A DNA stretch of 18,518 nucleotides from Trachelipus rathkii (GCA_015478945.1 JABUQX010118834.1:1-18518), one strand, 5' to 3'. Positions 7,614 to 17,631 are shown, numbered from the stretch's first letter. Made by a program: numbers and translations. The notes: a model not told the origin generated them from the letters alone.

Positions 7614-8606
7614 AGCGTCGGGCGGGGTGACTTGGACCACTTTAGGTATAAGTCTGTCTCCCGACTTTCCCCTAATGCACTTTTTGGAATTTTTTTTTTC
7701 TGAAATTCAAGGCCATATAGTACGTAATAAGCACACAAACAAATAATAATGTAATTCTAATAATAATAGTTTTATTAAAATTTAAATAAAGCTTATTCAG
7801 CCTAACCTTGGAGGGGTGAATCGGACCACCATTGAGGGGTGAATCAGACCATCTGTTTGAATTCTTTTAAGTATAAATTCAATTTTATATTTTAATTTTT
7901 ACTTAATATAATAATTGTTTCTCATATTAAAATTAGTAATATGTAATAAAAATGTCAATAATGATAAATAAAATAAGAATAAAAATAAGGTGGTCCGATT
8001 CACCCCTCTCCGCTCAAAAATTGAAACGTTTTGGAATTCGTATTTTTTATATAAATTTCATTTTTTATTTTAATTTTTACTTAATATAAGTAACTATTTA
8101 TTATATTTAAATTAATTATAACACAATAAAAAGTCAATAATAGGATAAAAAATTACGAAAACAATGGTGGTCGATTCACCCCATTCATTTCAAGTATTTA
8201 TGTCGGGGTTATCGGGACCAAGTAGGGCCCTGTGATTTAGCCACATACTGTTTGGAACAAAAATTTACTTTGCCAGTTAAAAGCTAATTACTCGAGTGTA
8301 TACACTGAAAAAAAATATTAAATGCCATCCAAATTTGTTCATTGTATAACAAAGTTAAAAAAAAAACACACACATTTTTTCAAAAGTTAAATTCTATTTA
8401 AGGGCAATTTTGTACCCTAATTTTATTATATTTTTTAAAAATATAAAAACCTCTAGAATAAAGATGATATAATAAAACTTGTAGTACTACCGCTTGGCTA
8501 TTAAATGAGCGAAATGCTTTTTTTTTTTTTTTCAGTTTTTATTTTATTTAAGTGGACCGAATCATCCCTCTAAAAAAGGTGGGCCCAGTCACCCCGCCCA
8601 CATGCT
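7614..8606. mobile_element. Iteron-bearing fold-back element, superfamily unknown
   Basis: A ~990-bp unit whose ends are inverted: AGCGTCGGGCGGGGTGACTT at 7614 and, read on the minus strand from 8606, AGCATGTGGGCGGGGTGACT. Inside are copies of a word close to GGGGTGAATCGGACCACC. Plus orientation: 7624-7640, 7813-7830, 7836-7852 and a weak copy at 8205-8220. Minus orientation: 7989-8006, 8166-8182, 8552-8570 and 8579-8595. The spacers are very AT-rich and non-coding. Terminal and internal copies of one word suggest repeated binding sites for a transposase acting in trans. I see no target duplication, so the class is open. Confidence 0.6.
7853..8182. repeat. Two tandem copies of a ~177-bp unit inside the iteron element
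   Basis: The unit around GAATTC...ATTTTAATTTTTACTTAATAT occurs at 7853-8006 and again at about 8027-8182, offset 177-178 bp, each ending in a minus-oriented iteron (GGTGGTCCGATTCACCCC and a one-base-shorter version). Divergence is moderate with small indels. Confidence 0.65.
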
Positions 8607-9096
8607 ATGCCTTTTCTTAAGAAAGCTTTTTTTAAAGACTTTTATTTATCTTAATGTATAAAACTGGTCTTCCGCAATATATTAAGGAGCTTTTAATATA
8701 TTTCTGTATATTTTGTCTTTATAATTCCAATAAGCAAGGATAAGAAACGTCTAAACCGGAACCCAAGAAATTACTAATAATCAATAAGTGGCTGGTGAGG
8801 ACCTAAAAAAGGAAGATGAAATTGTAAAAGCATTTTAAAAGACCTTCAAAGTTAAATATAACTTAGTCTAACCATTTTGCCATTAAAAATATAGGACTCT
8901 TATTATGCCTTTTTCCCATGTTAAAATATTAGAAAAGTCCAAATTAACATTTTTGGATTTATGGAATTAGCATAAAAAAATATAGGTTAACTGCAGCTGA
9001 TAAAAATGTTTGGCTTCTTGCTGTTCATTTTTTTATTAATGAACTCTAGAAACTTCAAAAGTATTTTATTGATCTAAACACATCTAAAGTTTCATA
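8607..9096. other. AT-rich DNA, nothing recognised
   Basis: No coding frame, repeat or RNA motif was found. Confidence 0.45.
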
Positions 9097-9109
9097 TATT
9101 ATACTATAT

Positions 9110-9144
<35 letters not shown>

Positions 9145-9805
9145 TAGTATATATAATATATATATATTTATATAATATATATATATCATTATTATATATA
9201 TATTTATATATATTATTATTATATATATATATATAGCTTAATAGTATATTATTATTATATAATATATATATATATATGTATATACTATATATATATATAT
9301 ATTAGTATATGTATATAATATATAATATATTATATATATATACTTATATGATATATATATATATATATAATATATAATATATATATATATATATTTATTT
9401 AAATATATTATAATATATATATACAATATTATTTATTATATAAAATATATATATATATTATATATAAATATATATCATATAATATATATATATATATAAT
9501 ATATTATATATATTACTGGACTGTATTATATATATAGATATATAATTATATATAAATATATATATATATATAATTATTATAATATATATATTATATATGT
9601 ATATATATATTAATATATATATATATATATATATAATATTATAATAATATATATATATATAATATATTATATAATATATATATATAAATATATATATACT
9701 AATATCAAATATATATATATATACTATATATATATATAATATAGTATATAAATAATATATATATATTATATATATATATATACTTAATAATATATATATA
9801 TATAT
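9097..9805. repeat. Long compound (TA)n block
   Basis: The longest TA tract here, ~700 bp, with many phase slips and ATTATTAT and ATCATATA variants. The Tyr/Ile-rich open frames on the minus strand (9238-9426, 9458-9865) are low-complexity translations of this repeat, not genes. Confidence 0.9.
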
Positions 9806-10209
9806 AAACTTTAAACATAATATATCATTACACACAAGAAAATATATTAGTTTACGTTTGGCCAAAAGAAATTAGATTTGGGACTGATTATAGTTGATCA
9901 CTATGTAATTAGATGATTCAATTAAATTTAAAAGGATAAACCACATTTTCAGGCTCACCACCATCTCCGTAGGTATCTTTACCATTTCAAGATTCTTTAG
10001 GATATCTTTTCCTTCAGCTACTAGGTAATAAGAATGATGTAATATTGTAGTTAGACGACCCAAAACAAGTTTTTCTTCGAGTATCACTTCCCTGGGTGTT
10101 CTGACACCATGTCAGCCCTTATGGAAAACTAAACCAATTCAAGAATCTTAGTGTACGAATTACATGTAAAATGACACCAGTATTGCGTAATTAGACTAAT
10201 GTTTCCTTA
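9806..10209. other. AT-rich flank of the ~280-bp tandem array
   Basis: A 71-codon minus-strand frame (9872-10087) has a mixed composition but no recognisable domain and no supporting context. It is not called. The last ~40 bp may be the tail of an earlier copy of the adjacent tandem repeat. Confidence 0.35.
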
Positions 10210-10873
10210 CTCTTGCACTGCACAACCCATATTACAGTTCCTACACGGCATGCAAGTGTCCATCTCTACCTTCTTATTTCCTTCTTTCATCCAATCTCCA
10301 TCTTCTTCTTTTATGTCTTCTCTTTATTTTCTTCTTTTTCTTTGATATTTGAATTTGATTTGATGGGAGATGGGTTTCAGACACCCTTACGGTTCTGAAA
10401 CCTTTGAAAACAAGTTCTCTATGTTCATAAACATATTATAGACATTTAATCGGTAATTATAGGTTAATAGCCATGATTTTCAGCTCTTGCACTGGGAACT
10501 GCGTTTTCGTGGTTGCTGAGCACCACATATGTGTCTTCTCATTTAGCCCTCATTGTTCATTTCTTCAGTCCTTTCTCCATCTTTGCTCTTCATTTTCGCT
10601 CCAATTATCTGATATTTCTTCTTGATATTTGAATTTGATCAGGAGGCGATGATCCCAGCACCTTTGGCGATTTTCTGAAAACCCCTAAATCATATTCTCC
10701 ATATTTATAAACCTTGGAAAATTCATCTTAGTCAGATAATTATACGTTATTAGCATGATTTTAGCTCTAGTACCGGAACCAGCTCCAGTGTTGAGCAATG
10801 CATTATGCATCTTCTTCATCTACGTGATATTCATTTTCAGTCTTGACCTAATCTGTCTTCTAGAATTTATTTT
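10210..10873. repeat. Diverged ~280-bp tandem repeat, about 2.4 copies
   Basis: Landmarks recur with a 274-282 bp period. CTCTTGCACTG occurs at 10210 and 10484, with CTCTAGTACCGG at 10765. GATATTTGAATTTGAT occurs at 10344 and 10624. CATGATTTT occurs at 10472 and 10754. Units are 10210-10483, 10484-10764 and a partial 10765-10873 that is cut by the palindromic element; the array may resume at 11357. Divergence between copies is substantial. No unit has a conserved reading frame, so this looks like an old satellite-like array rather than a duplicated exon. Confidence 0.65.
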
Positions 10874-11356
10874 GGTAATAGTAGTGCAGAGGGGTGTCAC
10901 CCCCGATTTTTATAAAAATCACAGGATATATTATAAAAAAATAATAATGAAGAATGGAAACAAAATTCGTCGCTCTCTTTATGAAAAAAAAGTTACAGCC
11001 TCTCAAAATTGTTAAAACTCCCATAGACTTTTCATTTTTGATCCATCAAGGTTAGGTTTCATTTAAGGCCCTCTAGTTCAGGTTATGATATGTTTTGTTA
11101 GATATACAAAGAAAATCTATACAGAATTAACAAATCTTATCGTAACCTGAACTTGGATGGCCCTAAAATAAGCACGAGGCCCACTAATTTTTTTATAAGA
11201 AAGCCTATGGGAAAATTTTGAACTTTGAGAGGCTCAAACTCTTTTTACTAAAGACTTAAATAATTTTCATTTTTTTTTAAGCTTCATTATTTTTTGAGTA
11301 TATCCTGTGATTTTCATAAAAATCGGGGATGACACCCCTCTACACTACTATCACCT
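10874..11356. mobile_element. 483-bp palindromic (fold-back) MITE-like element
   Basis: Nearly the whole element is one inverted repeat centred near 11115. The ends are GGTAATAGTAGTGCAGAGGG at 10874 and its near-complement ending CACTACTATCACC at 11356. Matching blocks include GGGGTGTCA-CCCCGATTTTTAT, AATCACAGGATATA, AGCCTCTCAAA, CCCATAG and the inner GGCCCTCTAGTTCAGGTTATGATA. It has no coding capacity. It interrupts the ~280-bp tandem array, so it arrived later. Target-site duplication is unclear. Superfamily unknown. Confidence 0.8.
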
Positions 11357-11381
11357 ATATTTTTTGTCATCTGCGATTTAT

Positions 11382-11700
<319 letters not shown>

Positions 11701-11970
11701 AGAGAGGCAGAAATTAATTTAGCAAGGAATAGTAATAAGGACCTGAAGAAGTTTCGGATTAATTTTATATTTCAGCAGCAAAAAAAAAAACTAAGTCCAG
11801 TCGATATTTTATGGGATTTAACAATCCATTGATATTGTAATATTAAATCGATTAGTTGTAAATTGATTATTTGTAAGAGATATGATAAAAATAAAAAATC
11901 GGATCACTATAGTTCCAAAGTTTATATTCGTCGCATGTGTTAAGTGAAGTTGTCAGCGCAAAGTTTAAAA

Positions 11971-12897
11971 ATGAATGTAAGTGATTTATTTGATATATGC
12001 GAAAACGATTGGAGTTTGCTAGGTTTTTTAGAACATTTCAACCTAATTTTGCAACAAAAGAGATGTGAGAAATGTTTAAAAGAATGTTCAATAATAAGAG
12101 TTGGAGAAAAATTTAAATTTTACTGCAATGCCCATAGTTGTAGTAAAAGGTATACAGTTTCACCCAAAAACTATTGGTTTGCCAATAGTAGACTATCATA
12201 TAAGGATGCACTTTGCATTATGTACTATTTTGCACAAGATGAAACAGTAGCACAGGGTTCAATGTACGTTGATGTTAGTCCCAAAACAGTTGTAGACTGG
12301 TTTAACTTTTGCCGCGAGGTTTGTATTGAAGAGTGTATATTAAATTGTAATAAAATAGGTGGCAGTGAAAAAATAGTCGAAGTTGATGAATCAATGTTTA
12401 TGAAACGTAAATATCATATGGAAAGATATGTCGCAGGCCAATGGGTCTTTGGGGGGGTTGAAAGAGGCACCAAAAACTGTTTTTGGTACCTGTGGAGAAA
12501 CGGGATAGCGAAACCCTCCGTAAAGTTATACAAGAGAATATTCACGTAGGCACAACTATAGTGTCTGACTGTTGGAAGGGTTACAAGGATCTCGAAGAAC
12601 TTGACTATAAACATCTCACGGTCAATCATTCTGTCACTTTCAAGGAATGTACGAATGCAATTGAAAGCACGTGGTCTCAGGTAAATATTTTTTACCTAAA
12701 CAAATGTCAGTTTTTAAGCAAATTCATTGCAAGCAAATATTCATTTTTAGGTTAAATTGAAAATCCCAAAACGTGGCAGGTCGAAAAAACATCTGCTGGG
12801 ATATCTTGCAACTTTCATGTGGGCAAGAAAACATACACCAAATGAGCGTTTTACTGAGTTTGCTGGCAAGCTAACATATCGAGACCACTATCCATGA
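11971..12897 (+). CDS. Merlin-superfamily transposase, one frameshift, one intron
   Basis: DNA transposase of the eukaryotic Merlin group, related to bacterial IS1016/IS1595 (ISXO2-like DDE domain). I chose ATG 11971 (MNVSDLFDICEND) because the Merlin N-terminus usually starts in this style; the frame is open to 11944 without another ATG. Seen in order: zinc ribbon C32-x2-C35 and C52-x4-C57; a helical segment to ~125; IVEVDES with Asp ~139; QWVFGGVERGTK; IVSDCWKGY with Asp ~200; LTVNHS; and NAIESTW with Glu ~232. These are the expected DDE residues. At 12480-12485 the frame shifts by one base: a run of five T where six would restore CFLVPVEKRD. Exon 1 ends at 12680, a 70-bp intron follows, and exon 2 (12751-12897) encodes VKLKIPKRGRSKKH and FMWARKH to TGA. 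About 285 residues is normal size. A lone homopolymer indel could be a read error or a young mutation. Confidence 0.85.
12681..12750 (+). other. 70-bp spliceosomal intron in the Merlin transposase
   Basis: CAG|GTAAAT at 12681 and TTTTTAG ending at 12750 form canonical GT-AG borders, with a CTAAAC branch-point-like word near 12696. Removing it joins ...NAIESTWSQ to VKLKIPKRG in phase 0 and restores the family's C-terminal region, whereas reading through stops shortly after 12750. Confidence 0.8.
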
Positions 12898-12927
12898 AAT
12901 TTTTTTCTTTCTTTCGTACTTTCAAAT

Positions 12928-12951
12928 ATATATATATAGTATATATATATA

Positions 12952-13030
<79 letters not shown>

Positions 13031-13033
13031 TTA
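12928..13033. repeat. (TA)n microsatellite
   Basis: TA tract starting about 30 bp after the Merlin stop codon and running to the edge of the GC-rich island. Confidence 0.85.
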
Positions 13034-13290
13034 AGTAAAATTTACCCTTTTTAGGGGGCTCGAGCCGATGGGGGAAACGGAGGGGGGGACGTTTCAATAT
13101 CCCGGAGGGGACATGGGTCGAGGAACCCCCAACGAAACCCAAACACCAAGAGGCGGGGGTTTCCGGAAGACCATCCCCGAGGGGGATTGTCCCCACCCCG
13201 TAGTCCAACTTAGAGGCCCGAGAGAACTCCGACTCCTGGCAATCGGGGCGGACTAACCCGTGGGTATTCGTTAGTGATAAACCCCAAAAA
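13034..13290. other. GC-rich island, possible retroelement fragment
   Basis: About 250 bp with many G and C runs (GGGGGCTCGAGCC, GGAGGGGGGGACG, CCCCGAGGGGGATTG) in AT-rich DNA. A minus-strand frame stays open through the whole island (translations such as PLGDGLPETPASWCLGFVGG and FPHRLEPPKKGKF), and a plus frame from about 13046 is open to 13256. I recognise no domain. The abrupt composition change and long open frames suggest an inserted fragment, perhaps the 3' part of a non-LTR retrotransposon, but that is a guess. Confidence 0.4.
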
Positions 13291-13337
13291 ACAATAAATC
13301 CCAAAAAAATTAATATAATCCAGACAATTAATTACTA

Positions 13338-13460
13338 ATATATATATATATAATTATATATAATAATATATATATAATATTATATTATATAATATATATA
13401 TATATATATTATATATATATATATATATTAATATATATTACTATATTATATATATATTAC
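13338..13460. repeat. (TA)n microsatellite
   Basis: TA tract with slips and TATTAT variants. Confidence 0.8.
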
Positions 13461-13535
13461 CAAATATCGATTCCATGTATCGATATAACAAAAGTAGATT
13501 TTCGATTTAATCGACGCATCAAATATCGAAAATGA
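13461..13535. repeat. ATCGAT-rich iteron patch
   Basis: Contains AAATATCGATTCC, TATCGATATAAC, TTTTCGATTTAATCGACG and AAATATCGAAAATG within ~75 bp, beside (TA)n DNA. Short iterated palindromes at a (TA)n border match the style of the hAT-like ends elsewhere in the window, but no terminus is visible here. Confidence 0.35.
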
Positions 13536-13580
13536 CACTAAAAAAATTAGTGCGCGCCCGAAATGTAAAATTTTACCATA

Positions 13581-13603
13581 ATATATATATAATAATATAT
13601 AAT

Positions 13604-13634
<31 letters not shown>

Positions 13635-13668
13635 ATAATATATATATATATATATAATATATATATAT
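13581..13668. repeat. (TA)n microsatellite
   Basis: TA tract. On either side lie weakly inverted sequences (AGTGCGCGCCCGAAATGTAAAATTTT to the left; complement of AAATTTTATTTTTTTTACCG and GGTGGCACT to the right), possibly the arms of a small fold-back element with this tract as its loop. Confidence 0.75.
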
Positions 13669-14103
13669 ATTCTTCCGGGGTGGAAGATTTTTTTTTTTGG
13701 AAAAATTTTATTTTTTTTACCGGTGGCACTGTAACTTCTTTTCCAAAAAAATAATGACTTTAGAATCTGATATTTATAACCGAAAGTTGTTAAACACATC
13801 GATTGGTCTGTTATCAAAAATTGAAGTTAATCTGTGAAATATTCTTATTTTAAAGCATGGTTTTAGCAATGCAATTTTAGTCCTTTCAATTTGTAAAAAG
13901 TTGCATTTTAAAGCATAAAGGACTTGGGAAGGTCAGGCAATCACTTCTGTGATTAAATTTAAATTGGTTATTCCAAGCAGAGGAGCTGGAAAGTACAAAG
14001 TACAAGGATTAATTAACGTACCTAAAATTAAGAATTTTGGTTATCTTCAAACCAGAAGAGCCTGGAAGGTACAGGAGTAGAATAATTTACATCCACAGTG
14101 ACA
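13669..14103. other. AT-rich DNA, nothing recognised
   Basis: Apart from the possible right arm of a fold-back at 13670-13735, there is a loose internal repetition. GCAGAGGAGCTGGAAAGTACA (13978) and ACCAGAAGAGCCTGGAAGGTA (14051) share a GAGAGC/GGAA-GTACA pattern about 73 bp apart. No gene. Confidence 0.3.
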
Positions 14104-14116
14104 ATATATATATATA

Positions 14117-14153
<37 letters not shown>

Positions 14154-14205
14154 ATATATATATAATTATATATATTTTAATATATATATATATAATATAA
14201 TATTA
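14104..14205. repeat. (TA)n microsatellite
   Basis: TA tract with slips. Confidence 0.85.
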
Positions 14206-15482
14206 TTTCGGTAATTGTGGAGCTGAGTGTATATCGATAAAATTCTTATTTTATTTTCCGATAATCTGTTTTTTACATTCCTTCCATACCATGGCAAGAT
14301 GGAACGTAAAGAGCTTTGCCCGAATAGCAACATCTATTTTGTACCAGTAATTTTGGGAGTACTGGGTAATAAGATTTGGTTAATAATTTTCAATGTTAAG
14401 ATGAAGAATATTTTAATTGTTTACAAGAGTGACAACATAGCCTTAGATAAAGTTTAAAGGTGTTAATGAGAGAAAGCTGAAAAAGTTGAATCTTAGCATA
14501 TGTATAAAATTTTGCGATAGCATTACCAACTATTCCGATACTAATTTTATTATTGCCCCCTGGTTTAATAAAGGACCAATTCTTCTTTGGAACTTCTGGA
14601 GGTGGTAGCCTACGAATGACTACATTTCCTGCGCAGTTTTACAATGGTCGGTGTTACAGAGTTAATGTTCCAATTCGCTGATAGTTTGTTATTTTGGGTG
14701 GAATCTTTGAAAACGCTACTTCTGCGAAAGGCATTAATACCCCCTTAGTCTCAAAAATATTTCTCAACTAAATCTATCTTTATAGCTTCCAAATTTGGAT
14801 TCAAAATTTGCCATAGTTCCCATCAAAAGGCTATAACAGAAACTTACAAATACGCAATGAATTCTAAACGCCTCTTCAATATATGCCATAATGTTCATAT
14901 ATCTGCAACACATTTTATATCATAAATCCAAAGTATACAGATCTGTTTTTGTGATTAAATCACCGACGCAGGAATATTTTCATTTGCTAAGCTACCAAAT
15001 TTTTTTATTTCCTCACCTTTTAAACGTACGGCTTTTAATAATTTTCCTCTTCTCCAATAAATGCTTTTTCCTTAACTTAAAATGTCAACATTTTGTGAAA
15101 ATTATGCAATATGGTAATATACACTGATCAACGACGTTATCAAACCTAATTGAACAGAAATTGACAAGCAAGGAGTTAGGACTAAATTACAGTATATGAA
15201 AATTGAGATGTCAAAAATTCCCAACTTCAATAAAAAATATATGCCATTAACGAATAAATCTTTAGCGTAAAGTCAACAAACGCGTATAATTGGCATATAG
15301 ACTTGCGCGCGTAATTTCCTCTCACAAACATCAAGCAAACAAAACTGTAAATGCGCCGTTTAACTGCCATTTAGAGTTTGCAGTTATCTTACTATAGTAC
15401 ATCGTACGTTGCTGGCTACAAGATTTTTTCCAAAAATTGTCATTTTATTTTCTCTATTCAATTTTCATAATTAAAATCACGA
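14206..15482. other. 1.3 kb of AT-rich DNA without a recognisable gene
   Basis: Short open frames at 14227-14457 and 14891-15127 translate to hydrophobic, Phe/Ile/Leu/Asn-rich peptides without any known motif and are not called. The region holds the longest stretch of non-TA, non-element sequence in the window and could be genuine intergenic or intronic host DNA. I see no repeat or RNA gene in it. Confidence 0.45.
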
Positions 15483-15597
15483 TAATATATATATATATAA
15501 TAAATTATAATTTTATATATATATATAAGTAAATATATATATTATAATAATATATATTATATATATAATATATATAATATAATATATATATATATAT
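15483..15597. repeat. (TA)n microsatellite
   Basis: TA tract with slips, ending exactly at the CAGGCGCGG word of the next element. Confidence 0.85.
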
Positions 15598-15650
15598 CAG
15601 GCGCGGCTTTACGGGGGAAGCCACAGGAGGCGGGGCCTCCTCTAAAAAAA
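15598..15650 (+). mobile_element. hAT-like 5' terminus
   Basis: CAGGCGCGGCTTTACGGGGG, followed by AAGCCACAGGAGGCGGGGCC, begins directly at (TA)n DNA. The CAG-GCGCGG start with G- and C-rich blocks is typical of hAT element ends in animals. A second similar end, facing it, lies at 17565. No hAT transposase is visible between them. Confidence 0.4.
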
Positions 15651-16018
15651 AAATAAAAGCAACTAATGGTAAATAAAATAATTCCAATTTACTATTTATT
15701 TACTATAAAATAAAATGTTTTAAAATGTTATACAAGAACGGTAATTTTACATTAACGATCATTTATTCTCTTGCGAAACTATTTTTCATAAGGATCATTT
15801 TAACTGGAGGAATTTTGATTTGTGCCTGCCAGAAAGGCATAATTATAATGGCCTTCAAAACTGGTTTGTCCATGGCAACGGTAAAGAAACCTTAATTCTT
15901 ATTTTGTTTCTATTTTGAGGATTTTTCCCCAAAGCCTCCTCTCGAACACAAATAAAGAAAGGAGACACATTTTCGTGCTTCACAAAAGAAAAATAAATAA
16001 AAAAATACTTAAGTTTTA
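15651..16018. other. AT-rich DNA, possibly interior of a hAT-like element
   Basis: No gene seen. CCAAAGCCTCCTCTCG (from 15931) partly repeats the GGCCTCCTCT block at 15634-15643 in the same orientation. Confidence 0.3.
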
Positions 16019-16135
16019 ATATATATAATTATATTATATCATACTATACTATATATATATATATTTATATATATTATAATAGTGATATTATATATATATA
16101 ATATATATATATATAATAGATTATATATATATATA
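16019..16135. repeat. (TA)n microsatellite
   Basis: TA tract with CATACTATACT and AGTGATATT interruptions. Confidence 0.8.
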
Positions 16136-16138
16136 AAA

Positions 16139-16236
16139 GATTAAAGAGAGGACGAGAGTAGAGAGTGAGAAGATTCAGTCTTGTGAAGGCAGAGAAGAGG
16201 ATGAGAGGAATCAGAGAGAAGAGAAGGAAGATTAAA
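16139..16236 (+). repeat. Polypurine (GA-rich) tract
   Basis: About 98 bp with mainly A and G on the plus strand, in blocks such as AGAGAGGACGAGAGTAGAGAG and GAGAGAAGAGAAGGAAG, broken by one CAGTCTTGTG segment. It is not a perfect repeat. No coding frame is supported. Confidence 0.6.
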
Positions 16237-16556
16237 TAAAATTTACTTAATATTTTTTTGTTAATAATTATATATATAGTTGTAATTTTTGATCTTTTTA
16301 TATATAACCGCTTTTTTGGTGTAATAACTTAGCGCATGTGTTATTGCGAAACTGGTGTGTAGAAGTGAGTGGAACAGAAAATAATTTTATGTTTCGAATG
16401 ATATAATAGAACACGATATCACATATTTACCCCGTAATTCTTTAGTATCAATACATAAAATTAATAAAATGCAATTAAATTCTTTTAAATAAGATGTTGC
16501 TAAACCTTTATAACAACAGGTAAAAATCAATATAAGACACTTTCAGCCTATCGAAA

Positions 16557-16646
16557 ATGGCAGGACACGGGCCCTATGCAGGCAAAAGTTTCTTCTTGAA
16601 AAGACGCGCGGTGACAGGAGGCAAGGAGTTGCTAATTTGTGAATAG
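16557..16646 (+). CDS. Possible 29-residue small ORF in a GC pocket
   Basis: ATG at 16557 in the context GAAAATGG and TAG ending at 16646. The peptide starts MAGHGPYAGKSFFLKRRAVT. The local sequence is GC-richer (GGACACGGGCCC, AAGACGCGCGGTGACAGG) than its surroundings. No family is recognised. A first exon, an insertion fragment or chance are all possible. Confidence 0.12.
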   Translation: MAGHGPYAGKSFFLKRRAVTGGKELLICE

Positions 16647-17380
16647 TGGCAAACTCACTTTAAAAACACACGCCTACAAAGAAAATCGGTGCCGACTATT
16701 AATATTCTACATCTAGTGTCAGTTGAATTCAAGTTATTTTATTTATTTAATGGTTATTTAAAGCACACATAATTAACAAAATTATGATTATTTATTAAGA
16801 CATTTGGTTATCCATTCCTACAGTCTCTCGATTTTTAGGCATATAATTGTTTTTAATGTGGTAGAGTCGCTCTCAAATGTCAGAACAAGTAAAATGTTTA
16901 TTTTTTATTATTTTTTTCTTTATATATAAACGAGTGTTTTTTTAGATTCTTAGTACAGAAGAGAGACAGTACTTGTATAAAACCAATATCACACCACTCT
17001 CACAGTATATGTGTGACTCTCGTATCTAAGCAGCGCGGATCTTGCACACTATTGAGCATTTGTGTCTCTTTCTGTATTTTAATGAGGAGAGGGTAACGAG
17101 CCCTCGTAGCATATTTTATAGATTGGAATTAAAATAGACGGTTATCCGATGGCGAATGATGCTTACACCCTATTGTTTTGTTCCTCTCCAAGACTTTATA
17201 TCTCTCTCTCTATAATCTTCTCTTTTGTACAATGTAATGTATTCTTTCAGATGACCTATTTTCCACAAAAAAATAAGAGAATTTTATCATAACTGCAAAT
17301 TTGTAAGATCGTTCATTTTCCTTTAATATAACTCCGTGCTAAAGCACGAGTAGCAACGAAGTGTCAGGTCGCCTTCTAAT
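16647..17380. other. AT-rich DNA with a weak promoter-like site
   Basis: GTATAAAACC at about 16976 is followed ~30 bp later by CTCTCACAGTA, a plausible TATA/initiator pair, but no ORF of note follows. A CT-rich stretch TATCTCTCTCTCTATAATC lies near 17199. Nothing else is recognised. Confidence 0.25.
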
Positions 17381-17515
<135 letters not shown>

Positions 17516-17520
17516 TTGAA

Positions 17521-17565
17521 GTGCCTCCCCATGTTTTTTGTTCAGTTCACGAGCCCCCGCCACTG
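17521..17565 (-). mobile_element. hAT-like terminus, minus orientation
   Basis: On the minus strand, from 17565: CAGTGGCGGGGGCTCGTGAA, then CATGGGGAGGCAC. The outer side is (TA)n. The CAGTGGCGG start is typical of hAT elements. The inner side runs into (TA)n after ~45 bp, so only a stub remains or the interior has been replaced. Confidence 0.45.
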
Positions 17566-17567
17566 AT

Positions 17568-17595
17568 ATATATATATATAATAATATATATATCT

Positions 17596-17631
<36 letters not shown>

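Noticed and set aside
7614..8606. CRISPR-like array from the repeated GGGGTGAATCGGACCACC word
   Set aside because: Spacing is irregular, copies occur in both orientations, and the surroundings are eukaryotic transposon DNA. It is an iteron-bearing element.
9238..9865. Long minus-strand open frames rich in Tyr and Ile
   Set aside because: They are translations of (TA)n DNA (TAT ATA codons). The same effect explains frames at 3950-4252, 4144-4365, 11307-11528, 13547-13817, 15505-15687 and 17339-17662.
12414..12629. Minus-strand open frame across the Merlin transposase
   Set aside because: Antisense shadow of a gene with recognisable catalytic motifs on the plus strand.
12414..12897. Bacterial IS1595 insertion or contamination
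   Set aside because: The spliceosomal intron, the AT-rich insect-like context and the Merlin-type N-terminus indicate a eukaryotic element.
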